This document shows positions 8,886-17,826 of a stretch of DNA of 64,000 nucleotides, in pieces. The stretch spans positions 62,001 to 126,000 of the forward strand of contig VENG01000007.1 in assembly GCA_009711705.1 (NCBI GenBank), in the 5' to 3' direction. The stretch is from Bacillota bacterium (GTDB taxonomy: Bacteria; Bacillota; Desulfotomaculia; Desulfotomaculales; VENG01). A program made the position numbers and the translations under genes. The notes below the pieces were generated by a model that did not search any database, had not been told where the DNA came from, and saw only the letters and a program-made list of their open reading frames with translations. Positions within the stretch are counted from its first letter, which is position 1. Each line of letters opens with the position of its first letter.

Positions 8886-9638
8886 ATATTGCCCTCCTCC
8901 TAAATGCGGATGTTGGATGTGAGAAGTTGGAAATTAGAATATTAATGTCGTACCTTACGGGTCTATTTTTTGACGGGATCTACGGGATTGGCGGGATTTA
9001 AGGATTTGCATGTCCGGCTTTGGGGTAAACAATTTTTTGACAGGATTAACAGGATTTACAGGATTATTGAAAAATAATTAGACCTAAACTCAAATTTTCT
9101 TCATGCATACAGAAACTTGTGACTTGTCCCCAAATAGTAAAAGCCCTAAACATTTTAAAGACCCCTAAGCTCTGACCCTAAAGCATCCATGTAATCCTGT
9201 AATCCTGTCTAAACGTGACCCCAGAGTTACGACCCAAACAGATTTTCAGCCCTTTCATCCCGTCTGATTTTTTCCAGCAATGACTACTAAATACTATTAT
9301 GTCGTAATCTACAGTTCTTTTTTGAAGTGATGAAAGATTTGCATGTTTGGCTTTGGGGTAAACAATTTTTTTGACAGGATTAACAGGATTGACAGGATTT
9401 GTGTATATAATTAGACCTAAACTCAAAACTTGCCATTTAAACAAAACTTATAACCAAAAAAATAAAACAAAAATATTTAAAGGACCCAAAAGCCCTGACC
9501 CCATAGCATCCATGTAATCCTGTAATCCTGTCTAAAAAACGACCCGAAAGACTCGACCCAAACAATCTTTTAATTGTTGTCCCCAAAGTTGGGCATGCAA
9601 ATTTCCTAATCCCGTCAAAACCTCATCCCCAGCAACAA
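8886..9638. repeat. Gene-free region with tandemly duplicated fold-back repeats (family R2)
   Basis: Two related units of about 330 bases lie in tandem. Each starts near GATTTGCATG (9003 and 9336) and then has CTTTGGGGTAAACAATTTTT. The left arm TGACAGGATTAACAGGATT follows at 9048 and 9372, then ATTAGACCTAAACTCAAA, and finally the inverted right arm AATCCTGTAATCCTGTCT at 9193 and about 9517. A further arm of type TGACGGGATCTACGGGATT is at 8971. Each unit can fold back on itself. No gene is supported in this interval. Confidence 0.8.
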
Positions 9639-11189
9639 CTACTCCTCCAGAGTCTCCAAGTCAATGCGCGGGAACAGTGGCTTACCCTTTTGCATCGTTG
9701 TCTTAGCCATACTGCCCCAAGTCAAAGAATCCCAAGTATGCAACTCAGTTTGCCCCTCCAACCCCAAAAGAGGCCAGGCACGCGGCGGAAAATCAGGCAT
9801 AATAGGAGTGACCATCACAGTAACCATACGCATACACTCCGCCACATTGTATAACACGTCATTACACCGCTGCTTCGTTTCCGGGTCCTTGGCCAGGGCC
9901 CAAGGGGAAGTTTCCTCCAGGTATTTGTTCGCTCTCCCCACCAACTGCCAGACAGCAGCCAAAGCATTGGAAATATCCATGCGCTCCATCAAATTCTCCA
10001 CTGTTTGCGGCGTCTTTTGTGCTAATTCAATAAACTCTTGATCCGGTCCTTCAAGCGATGCAGGCTTTTCCAAATGGCCGTCAAAATATTTTTTCACCAT
10101 GGCCGCTGTACGGTTAAATAAATTGCCCAGGTCATTGGCTAAATCTTGATTTATCCGTTGTACCAAGGCCAACTCGGAATAATAACCGTCGGAACCGAAA
10201 GGCAGTTCTCGCAATAAGTAATAGCGTATGGCGTCTAACCCGTACTTATCTATCAAGACCAGTGGATCAACCACGTTTCCCTTGGATTTGCTCATTTTTC
10301 CGCCTTCTAAAAGCAGCCAGCCGTGTGCAATAACCTGTTTAGGCAGAGGCAATTCTGCCGCCATTAGAATAATAGGCCATATAATAGCGTGAAAGCGGAC
10401 TATATCTTTAGCCATCAGGTGAACATCAGCAGGCCAAAATTTCTTATATTTGCTCTCATCTTCACTGCCGTAGCCCAGAGCTGAAATGTAATTGGTCAGG
10501 GCATCTATCCACACGTAAACCACATGCTTGTGGTCAAATGGCACCTGAATCCCCCAATCAAAAGTGGTTCTGGAAACGCACAAGTCCTCTAGGCCGCTGT
10601 TAATAAAGCTTACCATTTCATTACGCCTGGATACCGGCTGTATGAAGTCAGGATTATCATCTATGTGTTGGAGCAACCGGCTCGCATATTTAGACATCCG
10701 GAAAAAATAACTCTCTTCCTCCATGAATTCCACCGGCCTGCCACAGTCCGGGCAATTCCCTTCTTCCAGCCGGGCCTCAGTCCAAAATGTTTCACAAGGC
10801 GTACAGTACCAACCTTTATAGCCCGCTTTATAAATATCGCCCTGATCGTACAACTGTTGGAAAATTTTTTGTACCGTCCGCTGGTGCCGATCTTCTGTAG
10901 TTCGAATAAAATCATCGTTGGTTATTTTTAATTTGTCCCAGAGGTTTTCAAATCCCGCAACTATTTTATCTACATACTCTATGGGTGACTGTCCCTTGGC
11001 CTTGGCTGTGCGCTCAATTTTCTGGCCGTGCTCATCTGAGCCGGTAAGGAACCATACTTCATGGCCGGTTAGGCGCTTAAACCTGGCCATTGCGTCTGCA
11101 GCCACCGTTGTATAGGCATGGCCTATATGCAAGTTATCGCTGGGATAATAAATGGGCGTAGTAATGTAGAATGTGTTATTTTGCGACAT
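9639..11189 (-). CDS. metG: Methionyl-tRNA synthetase
   Basis: Charges tRNA-Met with methionine. The 516-residue class I synthetase has the HIGH-type motif YPSDNLHIGHAYT and the zinc knuckle CTPCETFW...CPDCGRP. The KMSKS loop appears as GGKMSKSKGNVVDP, followed by the anticodon-binding helical domain. At 516 residues it is the short form without the C-terminal EMAP/Trbp111-like domain. It is preceded by a methionine-specific T-box leader. The order abrB, metG, tatD matches B. subtilis. Confidence 0.97.
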   Translation of the reverse strand: MSQNNTFYITTPIYYPSDNLHIGHAYTTVAADAMARFKRLTGHEVWFLTGSDEHGQKIERTAKAKGQSPIEYVDKIVAGFENLWDKLKITNDDFIRTTEDRHQRTVQKIFQQLYDQGDIYKAGYKGWYCTPCETFWTEARLEEGNCPDCGRPVEFMEEESYFFRMSKYASRLLQHIDDNPDFIQPVSRRNEMVSFINSGLEDLCVSRTTFDWGIQVPFDHKHVVYVWIDALTNYISALGYGSEDESKYKKFWPADVHLMAKDIVRFHAIIWPIILMAAELPLPKQVIAHGWLLLEGGKMSKSKGNVVDPLVLIDKYGLDAIRYYLLRELPFGSDGYYSELALVQRINQDLANDLGNLFNRTAAMVKKYFDGHLEKPASLEGPDQEFIELAQKTPQTVENLMERMDISNALAAVWQLVGRANKYLEETSPWALAKDPETKQRCNDVLYNVAECMRMVTVMVTPIMPDFPPRAWPLLGLEGQTELHTWDSLTWGSMAKTTMQKGKPLFPRIDLETLEE

Positions 11190-11221
11190 GGTTCTTCCCT
11201 TCCTTTATTGTTTTTAATTAA

Positions 11222-11510
11222 GTGCCTTCACTAAAAAAACCCTCACCCCTGGCCAGGGGCGAAGGTTTGCCTCCGCGGTACCACCCTATTTGGTATTTCC
11301 TGATGGAAATACCCTCAGTGAGAACAAGAAATTTTCCCGATACTCCGAACATGATAACGGTGTTCACCCGTCCTGACCTACTAGCCCTGACAGGGCTTTC
11401 AGCCGGCAGCTCCGGAGCCATGTTCAGTCCTTTCCCCGGCGGGCTTACACCATCCCCGCTCGCTTTAACAGGTACATGAACCTACTCTTCTCCTTCTACG
11501 CCTAATAATG
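11222..11510 (-). promoter_or_regulatory. T-box leader (Met) controlling metG
   Basis: On the minus strand the conserved T-box AGGGTGGTACCGCGG lies at about 11272-11290. The terminator stem, around CGCCCCTGGCCAGGGGTGAGGG and ending in TTTTTTT, lies at 11230-11265. Stem I starts near AGAAGGAGAAGAGTAG. The specifier triplet is ATG at 11419-11421, in GAACATGGCTCC: the triplet is followed by one purine and then by CTCC, which pairs with GGAG on the 5' side. Uncharged tRNA-Met should stabilise the antiterminator and allow metG transcription. Confidence 0.93.
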
Positions 11511-11613
11511 CAATCAGTTTTGGAGATTGTACATTAGAAATGTCCATCTTGTCAAGTTTTCCCTAAATAGGAGAATGATATACAAAAATAACCAAAGATT
11601 TTCAAAAAACGTA

Positions 11614-11642
11614 TTGACTTTTAATGGCATCGTTGGTACCAT
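11614..11642 (+). promoter_or_regulatory. Sigma-A type promoter of abrB
   Basis: TTGACT (11614-11619), a 17-base spacer and TACCAT (11637-11642), about 55 bases before the abrB start. Confidence 0.65.
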
Positions 11643-11697
11643 TTAGATGTGATATCTCGTCGAAATTTGCGATAATTTTTTTGGGGAGGGAAAGTCT

Positions 11698-11967
11698 TTG
11701 AAATCAACGGGTATTGTTCGTAAGGTGGACGAGCTTGGTCGAGTTGTAATTCCCATTGAGTTGCGTCGTACGCTGGGAATTGATGAAAAGGACGCGCTAG
11801 AAATTTATGTTGATGCAGAAAAAATTGTATTGAAAAAATACGAGCCGGCCTGTGTTTTTTGTGGTAATGCCGTGGATATTCAACATTATCGCGGTAAATT
11901 AGTTTGTCGTGAATGCGCCACAGCTATGTTTGAAAACGCCAAGGTAGATTCTAAAGAAGCTATCTAG
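11698..11967 (+). CDS. abrB: AbrB-type transition-state regulator
   Basis: DNA-binding regulator of the AbrB/SpoVT swapped-hairpin family, 89 residues. The N-terminus STGIVRKVDELGRVVIPIEL is the canonical DNA-binding half. The C-terminus carries paired cysteines (CVFCGN and CRECA), as in many clostridial AbrB proteins. Translation starts at TTG 11698 behind GGGGAGGG; no ATG fits. It is the only plus-strand gene in this block and is convergent with rsmI, as in B. subtilis. In relatives it represses post-exponential genes during growth and is itself repressed by Spo0A. Confidence 0.92.
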   Translation: MKSTGIVRKVDELGRVVIPIELRRTLGIDEKDALEIYVDAEKIVLKKYEPACVFCGNAVDIQHYRGKLVCRECATAMFENAKVDSKEAI

Positions 11968-12008
11968 CTCTGTAGTTAGCTAGCTTTGTAGTTAGGTTAT
12001 TTTTGATG

Positions 12009-12052
12009 TTAAGAAAGAGAGGGAAAGAAATTAATTTTCTTTCCCTCTTATG
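12009..12052. terminator. Bidirectional terminator between abrB and rsmI
   Basis: Long inverted repeat AAGAGAGGGAAAGAAA / TTTCTTTCCCTCTT separated by about 8 bases. It overlaps the last codons and stop of rsmI, so it can end both convergent transcripts. Confidence 0.7.
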
Positions 12053-12882
12053 ACTTCATCATAAACTTCCCGCTTGGGGACACCCCTGAGGCGGGATACT
12101 TTTTTTATTGCTTCTTTACGGTGAATTCCTTGGGATACAAGCTGGGACACATGTTCGGACAGGGAAACATCCCAAAGATCCTTTTGTCCTTCCTGTTCTT
12201 TCCCGGCACCTTCAACAATTATGGTAAATTCACCCTTGGGTTCACTTTGGGCAAAAAACTTCACTATTTCCCCGGTACTGCCCCGTAGTACCTCTTCAAA
12301 CTTCTTTGTCAACTCCCTTGCCACTGCTATCCTGCGGTCACCCAGCTGCCGGTACATTTCCCCCAAAGTCTCTCTTAACCGGTGCGGTGATTCATAAAAA
12401 ATCAGTGTTCGCCTATCCCCGGCCAAACTTTCCAATCTCTGTTGTTTTGCCTTTCTGGTTGCAGGCAGGAAGCCTTCAAATGCAAAAGTACCGGTGGGCA
12501 GACCCGAGACCACCAGAGCCGATAAAGCAGCACTGGGACCCGGGACAGGAATAACTGTAAATCCTTCGGCCGCAACTTCCTGCACCAGTGCCTCACCGGG
12601 ATCGGAAATCCCGGGCAGGCCTGCATCACTGACCAGTGCTATGTCTTTTCCCTTCTGCAGCAGACCTAATAAATAGGCCCATTTCTGTTTATGATTGTGC
12701 TCGTTATAACTGGTTAAGGAAGTGTGAATATCATAATAGGAAAGAAGTTTCCTGGTTCTCCTGGTATCTTCCGCCGCAATCAAGTCTACCTCCTGCAAAA
12801 TTCTGAGAGCGCGAAATGTAATATCTTCCAGGTTCCCTATCGGTGTAGCACATAGAAACAATGTACCTTCAGCAGCGGTCAG
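12031..12882 (-). CDS. rsmI: 16S rRNA (cytidine-1402-2'-O)-methyltransferase RsmI
   Basis: Tetrapyrrole-methylase fold SAM enzyme that modifies C1402 of 16S rRNA. Motifs are LFLCATPIGNLEDITFRAL, AAEDTRRTRKLL, LVSDAGLPGISDPG, VIPVPGPSAALSAL, LIFYESPHR, and a C-terminal region ending REVYDEVI. The family start is normally GTLYLVATPIGNLED, so the protein must begin before the TTG at 12861. The only candidate with a good site is a CTG at 12882, 9 bases after GGAGG, giving TAAEGTLFLCATPIG. That start codon is an inference. The gene follows yabA by 14 bases. Confidence 0.93.
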   Translation of the reverse strand: MTAAEGTLFLCATPIGNLEDITFRALRILQEVDLIAAEDTRRTRKLLSYYDIHTSLTSYNEHNHKQKWAYLLGLLQKGKDIALVSDAGLPGISDPGEALVQEVAAEGFTVIPVPGPSAALSALVVSGLPTGTFAFEGFLPATRKAKQQRLESLAGDRRTLIFYESPHRLRETLGEMYRQLGDRRIAVARELTKKFEEVLRGSTGEIVKFFAQSEPKGEFTIIVEGAGKEQEGQKDLWDVSLSEHVSQLVSQGIHRKEAIKKVSRLRGVPKREVYDEVIRGKEN

Positions 12883-12896
12883 ACATACACACCTCC

Positions 12897-13202
12897 CTAC
12901 TCCTGTTTTTTATACAAGAAGGCCGAACAGAATAAACAGTCACCCGAGCGCAGGCGGCCAAAATGCAAATTGCATACATGGAACCCTTCTTGATACAGCC
13001 GGACTAAATTCTGCAGCGCTGCAGGGGGACTGTTCGTGTTACTTTGCACCCCGGCCCCGGACATGATAGACAACTGGCGGCGAAGCTGGGAATTTTCTTC
13101 TTCTAAATCTTCAATGTGATTTTTCATTCTCTTTAGATCCGTCATCATATCGCTGATTCTGGTTTCCATTCCAATTATTGTTCTCATTAGAGGTTGCATC
13201 AT
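12897..13202 (-). CDS. yabA: YabA-like replication initiation control protein
   Basis: YabA binds DnaA and the sliding clamp and restrains initiation. The 101-residue protein has an N-terminal coiled-coil (about residues 10-48, [15 protein letters not shown]) and a C-terminal zinc-binding region with [18 protein letters not shown]. The ATG at 13202 is preceded by AAGGCGGTGA 7 bases upstream, a near-perfect ribosome site. That makes it overlap the end of ricT by about 92 bases. Synteny with B. subtilis (yaaT-yabA-rsmI) supports the call. Confidence 0.88.
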   Translation of the reverse strand: MMQPLMRTIIGMETRISDMMTDLKRMKNHIEDLEEENSQLRRQLSIMSGAGVQSNTNSPPAALQNLVRLYQEGFHVCNLHFGRLRSGDCLFCSAFLYKKQE

Positions 13203-14013
13203 TTTTTTTCACCGCCTTAGGGACAAGTGAATCAAACTGGTATTCTTGGATAATTTTGCTTTCTTTCAGTTCAACACTGACCATCTGTTTAAAAATATTC
13301 ACACCCGTTACCCTGCCTTCGCCGTCCGGCGTGATTACCTTACTCCCGGCGGCAGGAAAAAGCTCCTTGGCATGTTCATAGGCCTCGCTCTCAAACTTAA
13401 GACAGCACATTAAACGGCCACAGATCCCCGAAATTTTAGCTGGATTCAAAGAGAGATTCTGATCCTTGGCCATCCTGATGGAAACTGAAGCAAAATCTGA
13501 CAACCACGAGCAGCAGCACAGTTCCCGACCGCAGCAGCCCAGTCCGCCCATCATTTTTGCTTCATCACGAACACCTATCTGCCTTAATTCTATCCGTGTA
13601 CGAAAGACAGCTGCCAGGTCCTTTACCAGTTCTCTAAAATCAACCCGGCCATCGGCGGTGAAGTAGAATATTATTTTATTACCATCGAAGGTTTTCTCCA
13701 CATCCACTAATTTCATGGGTAAGTCGTGATTATAAATTTTTTCTAAACAAACCTGAAAGGCTTCTTCTTCCTGTTCCCTATTTTCAATGACCTTTTGTTC
13801 ATCTTCGGGCGTAGCTTCCCGCAAAACCTGTTTCAAAGGGAATACCACTTCTTCTTCATCAACTTCCTTAGGCCCTGAAACCAACCAGCCAAACTCGATG
13901 CCCCTTGCCGTTTCCACAATAACACCGTCATCCGAAGACAAGTTAAAACTACCCGGGTCAAAATAATAAACTTTGCCTGCCGGCTTAAACCTTATACCTA
14001 CTACTTTAGGCAA
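13111..14013 (-). CDS. ricT: RicT/YaaT, PSP1-domain regulator
   Basis: YaaT/RicT belongs to the RicA-RicF-RicT complex, which carries Fe-S clusters in B. subtilis and affects RNase Y-dependent RNA maturation and Spo0A activation. The 300-residue protein begins [17 protein letters not shown]. It carries the PSP1 C-terminal domain with the cysteine-rich [16 protein letters not shown] and [15 protein letters not shown]. The last 30 residues ([12 protein letters not shown]) are low-complexity and coincide with the overlap with yabA. Confidence 0.92.
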   Translation of the reverse strand: MPKVVGIRFKPAGKVYYFDPGSFNLSSDDGVIVETARGIEFGWLVSGPKEVDEEEVVFPLKQVLREATPEDEQKVIENREQEEEAFQVCLEKIYNHDLPMKLVDVEKTFDGNKIIFYFTADGRVDFRELVKDLAAVFRTRIELRQIGVRDEAKMMGGLGCCGRELCCCSWLSDFASVSIRMAKDQNLSLNPAKISGICGRLMCCLKFESEAYEHAKELFPAAGSKVITPDGEGRVTGVNIFKQMVSVELKESKIIQEYQFDSLVPKAVKKNDATSNENNNWNGNQNQRYDDGSKENEKSH

Positions 14014-14028
14014 ACAACCACCTCATTT

Positions 14029-14155
14029 ATCTTCGCACAGCCTGTAAGCCCCCGACCTTTTAGGTCGCGGATCAAACAGGCTGTAGCTCGAAATAACTGC
14101 GACTAAGGTTCAGTTGGGGGCAAAAAAACCCACCTGAACCAAGTCTTCTTTATCG
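14029..14155. repeat. Dispersed repeat family R3, copy B, forming the holB 3' end
   Basis: Contains CGCACAGCCTGTAAGC, an insert with GACCTTTTAGGTCGCGG, then GCTCGAAATAACTGCGACTAAGG and CACCTGAACCAAGTCTTCTTTA. It begins just upstream of ricT and covers the last codons and stop of holB. Confidence 0.75.
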
Positions 14156-15129
14156 TTAATCCCTGCCAATGAAAAGAACAGTCCTTCCAAGGCTAAGCGC
14201 GTATTGGCACGGAAAGCTAATTTTGTTTTCGTTTGTTCTACGACTTTCATATTCTTAATGATTCTATGCACTGATAACTGATGTGCCTTAGCGTTAATAA
14301 TATGGGCATGATCCCTGTTTACTATTAAATTTGTCATGCCTTTTTTACACATCAAAATATCCCTATACCATAACATGAGCATATCCATAAAGCGCTGAAA
14401 GTTAACTTCTTGCCCAGCCAGTTCGCCGGCTAAAAAAGTGACTTCAGTCGCCGCGGCTCTATCAAGTTTATCCAGCAAAGAAGTTACTTGATTACGTTCT
14501 GTATCATTTTCCAATAATTCCAAGGCCTGTCCCAGGCTTCCACCGGCCAGTGCTGACGGCAGGCCACTTTGCTCTTCACTTATACCCTTTAACCTCTGTA
14601 AACCCGTACGGATTTCTTGATCGGAAAGGGGTCTGAAATTTACTTGCTGGCAACGAGATGAAATAGTGGACAGAAGTGACTGTGGGTTATCAGATATAAG
14701 TATAAACACCACTCCCGCCGGAGGTTCTTCCAGAACCTTAAGAAAACTATTGGCTGCTTCTCTGGTCATACTGTGGGCTCCGGAGATAATAAATATTTGA
14801 CGGGTACTTTGGAAAGGACGTAAAGATACGCCCTCGTGCAGCTGTCTCACTTGAGATATTTTTATAGTTGCACCGTCCGGCATTATATAGTGCAGATCGG
14901 GATGATTACCGGACTCAAACTGCCTACAGCTCCGGCACAAGCCACAAGCACCTCCCCCTTGAGGCTCACTACAAAGTAAGGATTTCACAAAAGCCATTGC
15001 CGTTGTGGTCTTACCGACTCCCCCGGGACCACTAAACAAATAAGCGTGAGAAACACGCCCACCTTTAAGGGCTCCGGCAAGGAGGCTTATAATTTCCCCG
15101 TGACCGATAATGTCCTTAAAGCTGTTCAA
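14110..15129 (-). CDS. holB: DNA polymerase III delta' subunit
   Basis: Clamp-loader subunit that helps open and load the beta clamp. The 339-residue product begins NSFKDIIGHGEIISLL. It has the P-loop SGPGGVGKTTTAM, a four-cysteine zinc module (CSEPQGGGACGLCRSCRQ) and the SRC-type motif ISSRCQQVNF. The TTG at 15129, 8 bases after GGGAGG and overlapping tmk by 14 bases, is the best start. The last 13 or so residues (ending VQVGFFAPN) are encoded by a dispersed R3 repeat, so this C-terminus is probably not ancestral. Confidence 0.93.
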   Translation of the reverse strand: MNSFKDIIGHGEIISLLAGALKGGRVSHAYLFSGPGGVGKTTTAMAFVKSLLCSEPQGGGACGLCRSCRQFESGNHPDLHYIMPDGATIKISQVRQLHEGVSLRPFQSTRQIFIISGAHSMTREAANSFLKVLEEPPAGVVFILISDNPQSLLSTISSRCQQVNFRPLSDQEIRTGLQRLKGISEEQSGLPSALAGGSLGQALELLENDTERNQVTSLLDKLDRAAATEVTFLAGELAGQEVNFQRFMDMLMLWYRDILMCKKGMTNLIVNRDHAHIINAKAHQLSVHRIIKNMKVVEQTKTKLAFRANTRLALEGLFFSLAGINDKEDLVQVGFFAPN

Positions 15130-15751
15130 CGGACAGCCCTCCCAAGTAGTTACATACCTGCCGGTGCACTTCTTCAACTGTCATCTGAGCATTTAAAACC
15201 TTGCAGCGAGCGGGAGATTGTCTGGCCAATACCAGGTAGGTCTCTCTAACCCGGTTATAGAATTGCAGGTCCTCTGCCTCCAACCGGTCAACAACAGATT
15301 TCTTGCCCACAAGTCTTTTCATTGCCACTTCCGGCGGCATATCAAGTACAAAAACCAAGTCCGGGGACACCTTCGGTGCAGCCAATTCATTCAGGCAACC
15401 CAGAAATTCGCTGTCCACACCTCTTCCACCACCCTGATACGCCAGGGTGGAATCAGTGAAACGATCACATATCACTGTTTTACCTGCGCGCAATGCGGGT
15501 AGTATTTTTTCTCCCACGTGCTGGGCCCGGTCCGCTGCGTATAACAAAGCTTCGGCCCGGTGTGTGATTTCCCCGTTGGCGGGGTGCAAAAGCAATTCTC
15601 TGATTTGACCGCCAATACGGGTGCCCCCGGGCTCACGGGTAACCACCACATCTTGCCCCAGTTTATTAAATCTTTCTGCCAGCAATTTTACCTGGGTGGT
15701 TTTTCCGCACCCGTCTATGCCTTCAAATACGATGAACAGTCCCCGCTGCAC
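15116..15751 (-). CDS. tmk: Thymidylate kinase
   Basis: Phosphorylates dTMP to dTDP. The 211-residue protein has the P-loop VFEGIDGCGKTTQVKLL, the DR(F/Y) motif VICDRFTDSTLAYQGGGRG and the TREPGGT motif that contacts dTMP. It starts at GTG 15751. The B. subtilis genes yaaQ and yaaR, normally between tmk and holB, are absent; tmk and holB overlap directly. Confidence 0.96.
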   Translation of the reverse strand: MQRGLFIVFEGIDGCGKTTQVKLLAERFNKLGQDVVVTREPGGTRIGGQIRELLLHPANGEITHRAEALLYAADRAQHVGEKILPALRAGKTVICDRFTDSTLAYQGGGRGVDSEFLGCLNELAAPKVSPDLVFVLDMPPEVAMKRLVGKKSVVDRLEAEDLQFYNRVRETYLVLARQSPARCKVLNAQMTVEEVHRQVCNYLGGLSVEQL

Positions 15752-15900
15752 TTTAAAAACACTCCGCTTCCGTACAATTTATGGACCACCAATAAAACAT
15801 TTTTCGATGTAAGAAAATTTTACGATTCCAGCATACTATATATCATCTTTATCTTAATAAGTACAATTAAATAAATATAAGCTATTTTTTTTAGACGGTA

Positions 15901-17343
15901 TTAATAATCCAGAACCCTTATATAGTTTAGTTCAGGATCCTGCGGACCCTGGCAGTGTAGTTTCATTTTACGTACCGCCTGTAAATAATCCATTACTTCT
16001 GCGGTGATTTCCTCACCGGGATAAAGAACCGGAATTCCCGGCGGGTATACACAAACCATTTCCCCGCTTATTTGCCCGGACGCCTCATTAATTTTCACGG
16101 AGCGGGATCCGGTCATCCAGGCTTGCCGCGGCGACAGTTTAAGGGGCGGAACAGGCGGCAGTACCATGCTCACTTGTCCTTTTCCGGCATTATGCCTCTC
16201 GCGATCATATAAATTATGCAATGCCTTTACAAGCAGATGAACATCATTGGGAGTTGTACCCAAACTGATTATTGCTACGACATTATTAATATCGGCCATC
16301 TCCACTTCCACGCCATAACGAGAACTTAAAATCTGCTTTACTTTGTAACCCGTTAAACCCAATCCCTTAACCGAAATTACCAGCCGCGTGGGGTCGATAC
16401 CGGCAAATCCGGTCCCGGTATGTTCTTCCCCGAGAAGAACCAGCCCTTTAATTTGGGAAATAGATTCACGCGCCTCCACTGCCAGTTCCAGGGTGCGTTG
16501 CATAATTTGCTTGCCGTGTACCGTCAACTGCAAGCGGGCCGCATCCAGAGAAGCCATCAAAAGGTATGAGGGACTGGTAGTTTGAACCAACCGTAAAGAA
16601 TCCTTAAGCCTCTTTTTATTTATACGATCTCCCTTAAGGTGGAGCCAAGAAGATTGGGTAAAAGAGCCCCCTGTTTTATGCACGCTTTGTACTACACCGT
16701 CGGCCCCGCACTTAAGGGCGCCACAGGGTGTTTGAGCTTGAAAATATAGGTGTGTTCCGTGTGCCTCGTCCACAATGACCGGCATGTCCACCTGGTGGGA
16801 AGCCTGCACTAAACCGGTCAGATCACCAACCGTCCCATAATAAGTGGGATGAATGGCTAAAACAGCCTTGTATTTGTTTTTGGTAGATATTCTATGCGCT
16901 ACATCACCTGCCGGGATGCCGGACGCAATTTCAAAGTAAGGAATAATTTTCGGCTGTAGGTATTCAGGAACTGCACCGCTAAAAATAAGTCCTCCCAATA
17001 CTGAACTGTGAGCATTCCTGGGTACAAGTATACGGTCACCTTCACCTGCCACGGATAAAACCAAAGCCTGCAGACCGCATGAAGTACCGTTTACCAGAAA
17101 ATAAGTATTATCTGCACCGTACAGGCAGGCCGCCAGACTTTGAGCCTCGGCAATTACACCCTCGGGGCTATGCAAATCATCCAGCCCGGGCACTTCAGTT
17201 AAATCCATTTTAACTAGTTCCGGTGCCAAATTTTGCAGTTCGGGCGGCAAACCCGCTCCCTGCCGGTGCCCGGGAATGTGAAAACGTGCCATGTATTTTT
17301 GACTGTAATTTAATATTTTTTCAAATAACGGTGCTCTTTCCAT
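15901..17343 (-). CDS. Orn/Lys/Arg decarboxylase family PLP enzyme
   Basis: Fold-type I PLP enzyme related to arginine/lysine decarboxylases (YaaO/SpeA type), 480 residues. Visible motifs are MARFHIPGHRQG at the N-terminus, FLVNGTSCGLQA (cofactor phosphate binding), VDEAHGTHLYF (PLP Asp) and SVHKTGGSFTQSS (Schiff-base Lys). The C-terminal domain has VCVYPPGIPVLYPGE. It sits upstream of tmk as yaaO does in B. subtilis, about 150 bases away. The substrate cannot be fixed from sequence; arginine or lysine leading to polyamine synthesis is likely. Confidence 0.88.
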   Translation of the reverse strand: MERAPLFEKILNYSQKYMARFHIPGHRQGAGLPPELQNLAPELVKMDLTEVPGLDDLHSPEGVIAEAQSLAACLYGADNTYFLVNGTSCGLQALVLSVAGEGDRILVPRNAHSSVLGGLIFSGAVPEYLQPKIIPYFEIASGIPAGDVAHRISTKNKYKAVLAIHPTYYGTVGDLTGLVQASHQVDMPVIVDEAHGTHLYFQAQTPCGALKCGADGVVQSVHKTGGSFTQSSWLHLKGDRINKKRLKDSLRLVQTTSPSYLLMASLDAARLQLTVHGKQIMQRTLELAVEARESISQIKGLVLLGEEHTGTGFAGIDPTRLVISVKGLGLTGYKVKQILSSRYGVEVEMADINNVVAIISLGTTPNDVHLLVKALHNLYDRERHNAGKGQVSMVLPPVPPLKLSPRQAWMTGSRSVKINEASGQISGEMVCVYPPGIPVLYPGEEITAEVMDYLQAVRKMKLHCQGPQDPELNYIRVLDY

Positions 17344-17512
17344 TAACTTATAATACTCCCTATTCTACTCCTTATTCGACGTGGCTCTTGAGCTGGCTTT
17401 AGAACAACCTCTTAATTAAGTATTTTATCATACGTTGGAAGGCCTTCCAATAAACAAAGCTTTATTGCCAGTGTTTATCGTAATAAGTAATCGGTAGTGC
17501 GGTAAAAATAAA

Positions 17513-17690
17513 GAAAACTTGGTTCAGGTGTGGTTTTGACCCCATCTGAACCTTAGTTGCACTTATTTCGAGCTTACAGCCTGTTAGTCCCTTTAGTTGG
17601 GGACATTCCTGTCCCCAGAGAAATACCCAAGCTTCAGCAGGTGTGTCCCCTTTCCTTATGCGGGGGCGGGGTCTTACAGGCTGTGCGAAG
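17513..17690. repeat. Dispersed repeat family R3, copy C (long form)
   Basis: Starts AAGAAAACTTGGTTCAGGTG, continues through TTGCACTTATTTCGAGCTTACAGCC, an inner hairpin TTGGGGACATTCCTGTCCCCA, CAAGCTTCAGCAGGTGTG, and ends CTTACAGGCTGTGCGAAGA. It is nearly identical over its length to the copy at 33.08 kb. The R4 repeat follows directly. Confidence 0.8.
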
Positions 17691-17692
17691 AC

Positions 17693-17790
17693 AAGAAAAG
17701 CGTGCTAAATCAGTTCCCTTAGCGCGCGCTTTTCAGTACTTTTCTCCTTTTTCCTGGCCATAAATATGGCCAGGTATAGTTTCCTAAAGT
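17693..17790. repeat. Structured dispersed repeat family R4, copy a (short form)
   Basis: AAGAAAAGCGTGCTAAATCAG, then CAGTTCCCTTA, then GCGCGCGCTTTTCAGTACTT; AAAAGCGTGC pairs with GCGCGCTTTT. A second hairpin TGGCCATAAATATGGCCA follows, and the unit ends TTCCTAAAGT. It lacks the middle segment present in copies b and c. Confidence 0.8.
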
Positions 17791-17826
17791 ATAAAAAAAA
17801 TCCTTCGGAAAGGATGTGACCAACAA

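Noticed and set aside
9178..9444. Minus-strand frame of 88 codons
   Set aside because: It lies entirely within duplicated R2 repeats; its NPVNPVNPVK stretch is simply the translated ACAGGATT repeat.
8971..9535. CRISPR array
   Set aside because: The spaced ACAGGATT units are short, degenerate and separated by 1-3 bases; there are no spacers of constant length and no cas genes.
11218..11479. Frames of 67 and 85 codons upstream of metG
   Set aside because: They overlay the Met T-box leader and its terminator.
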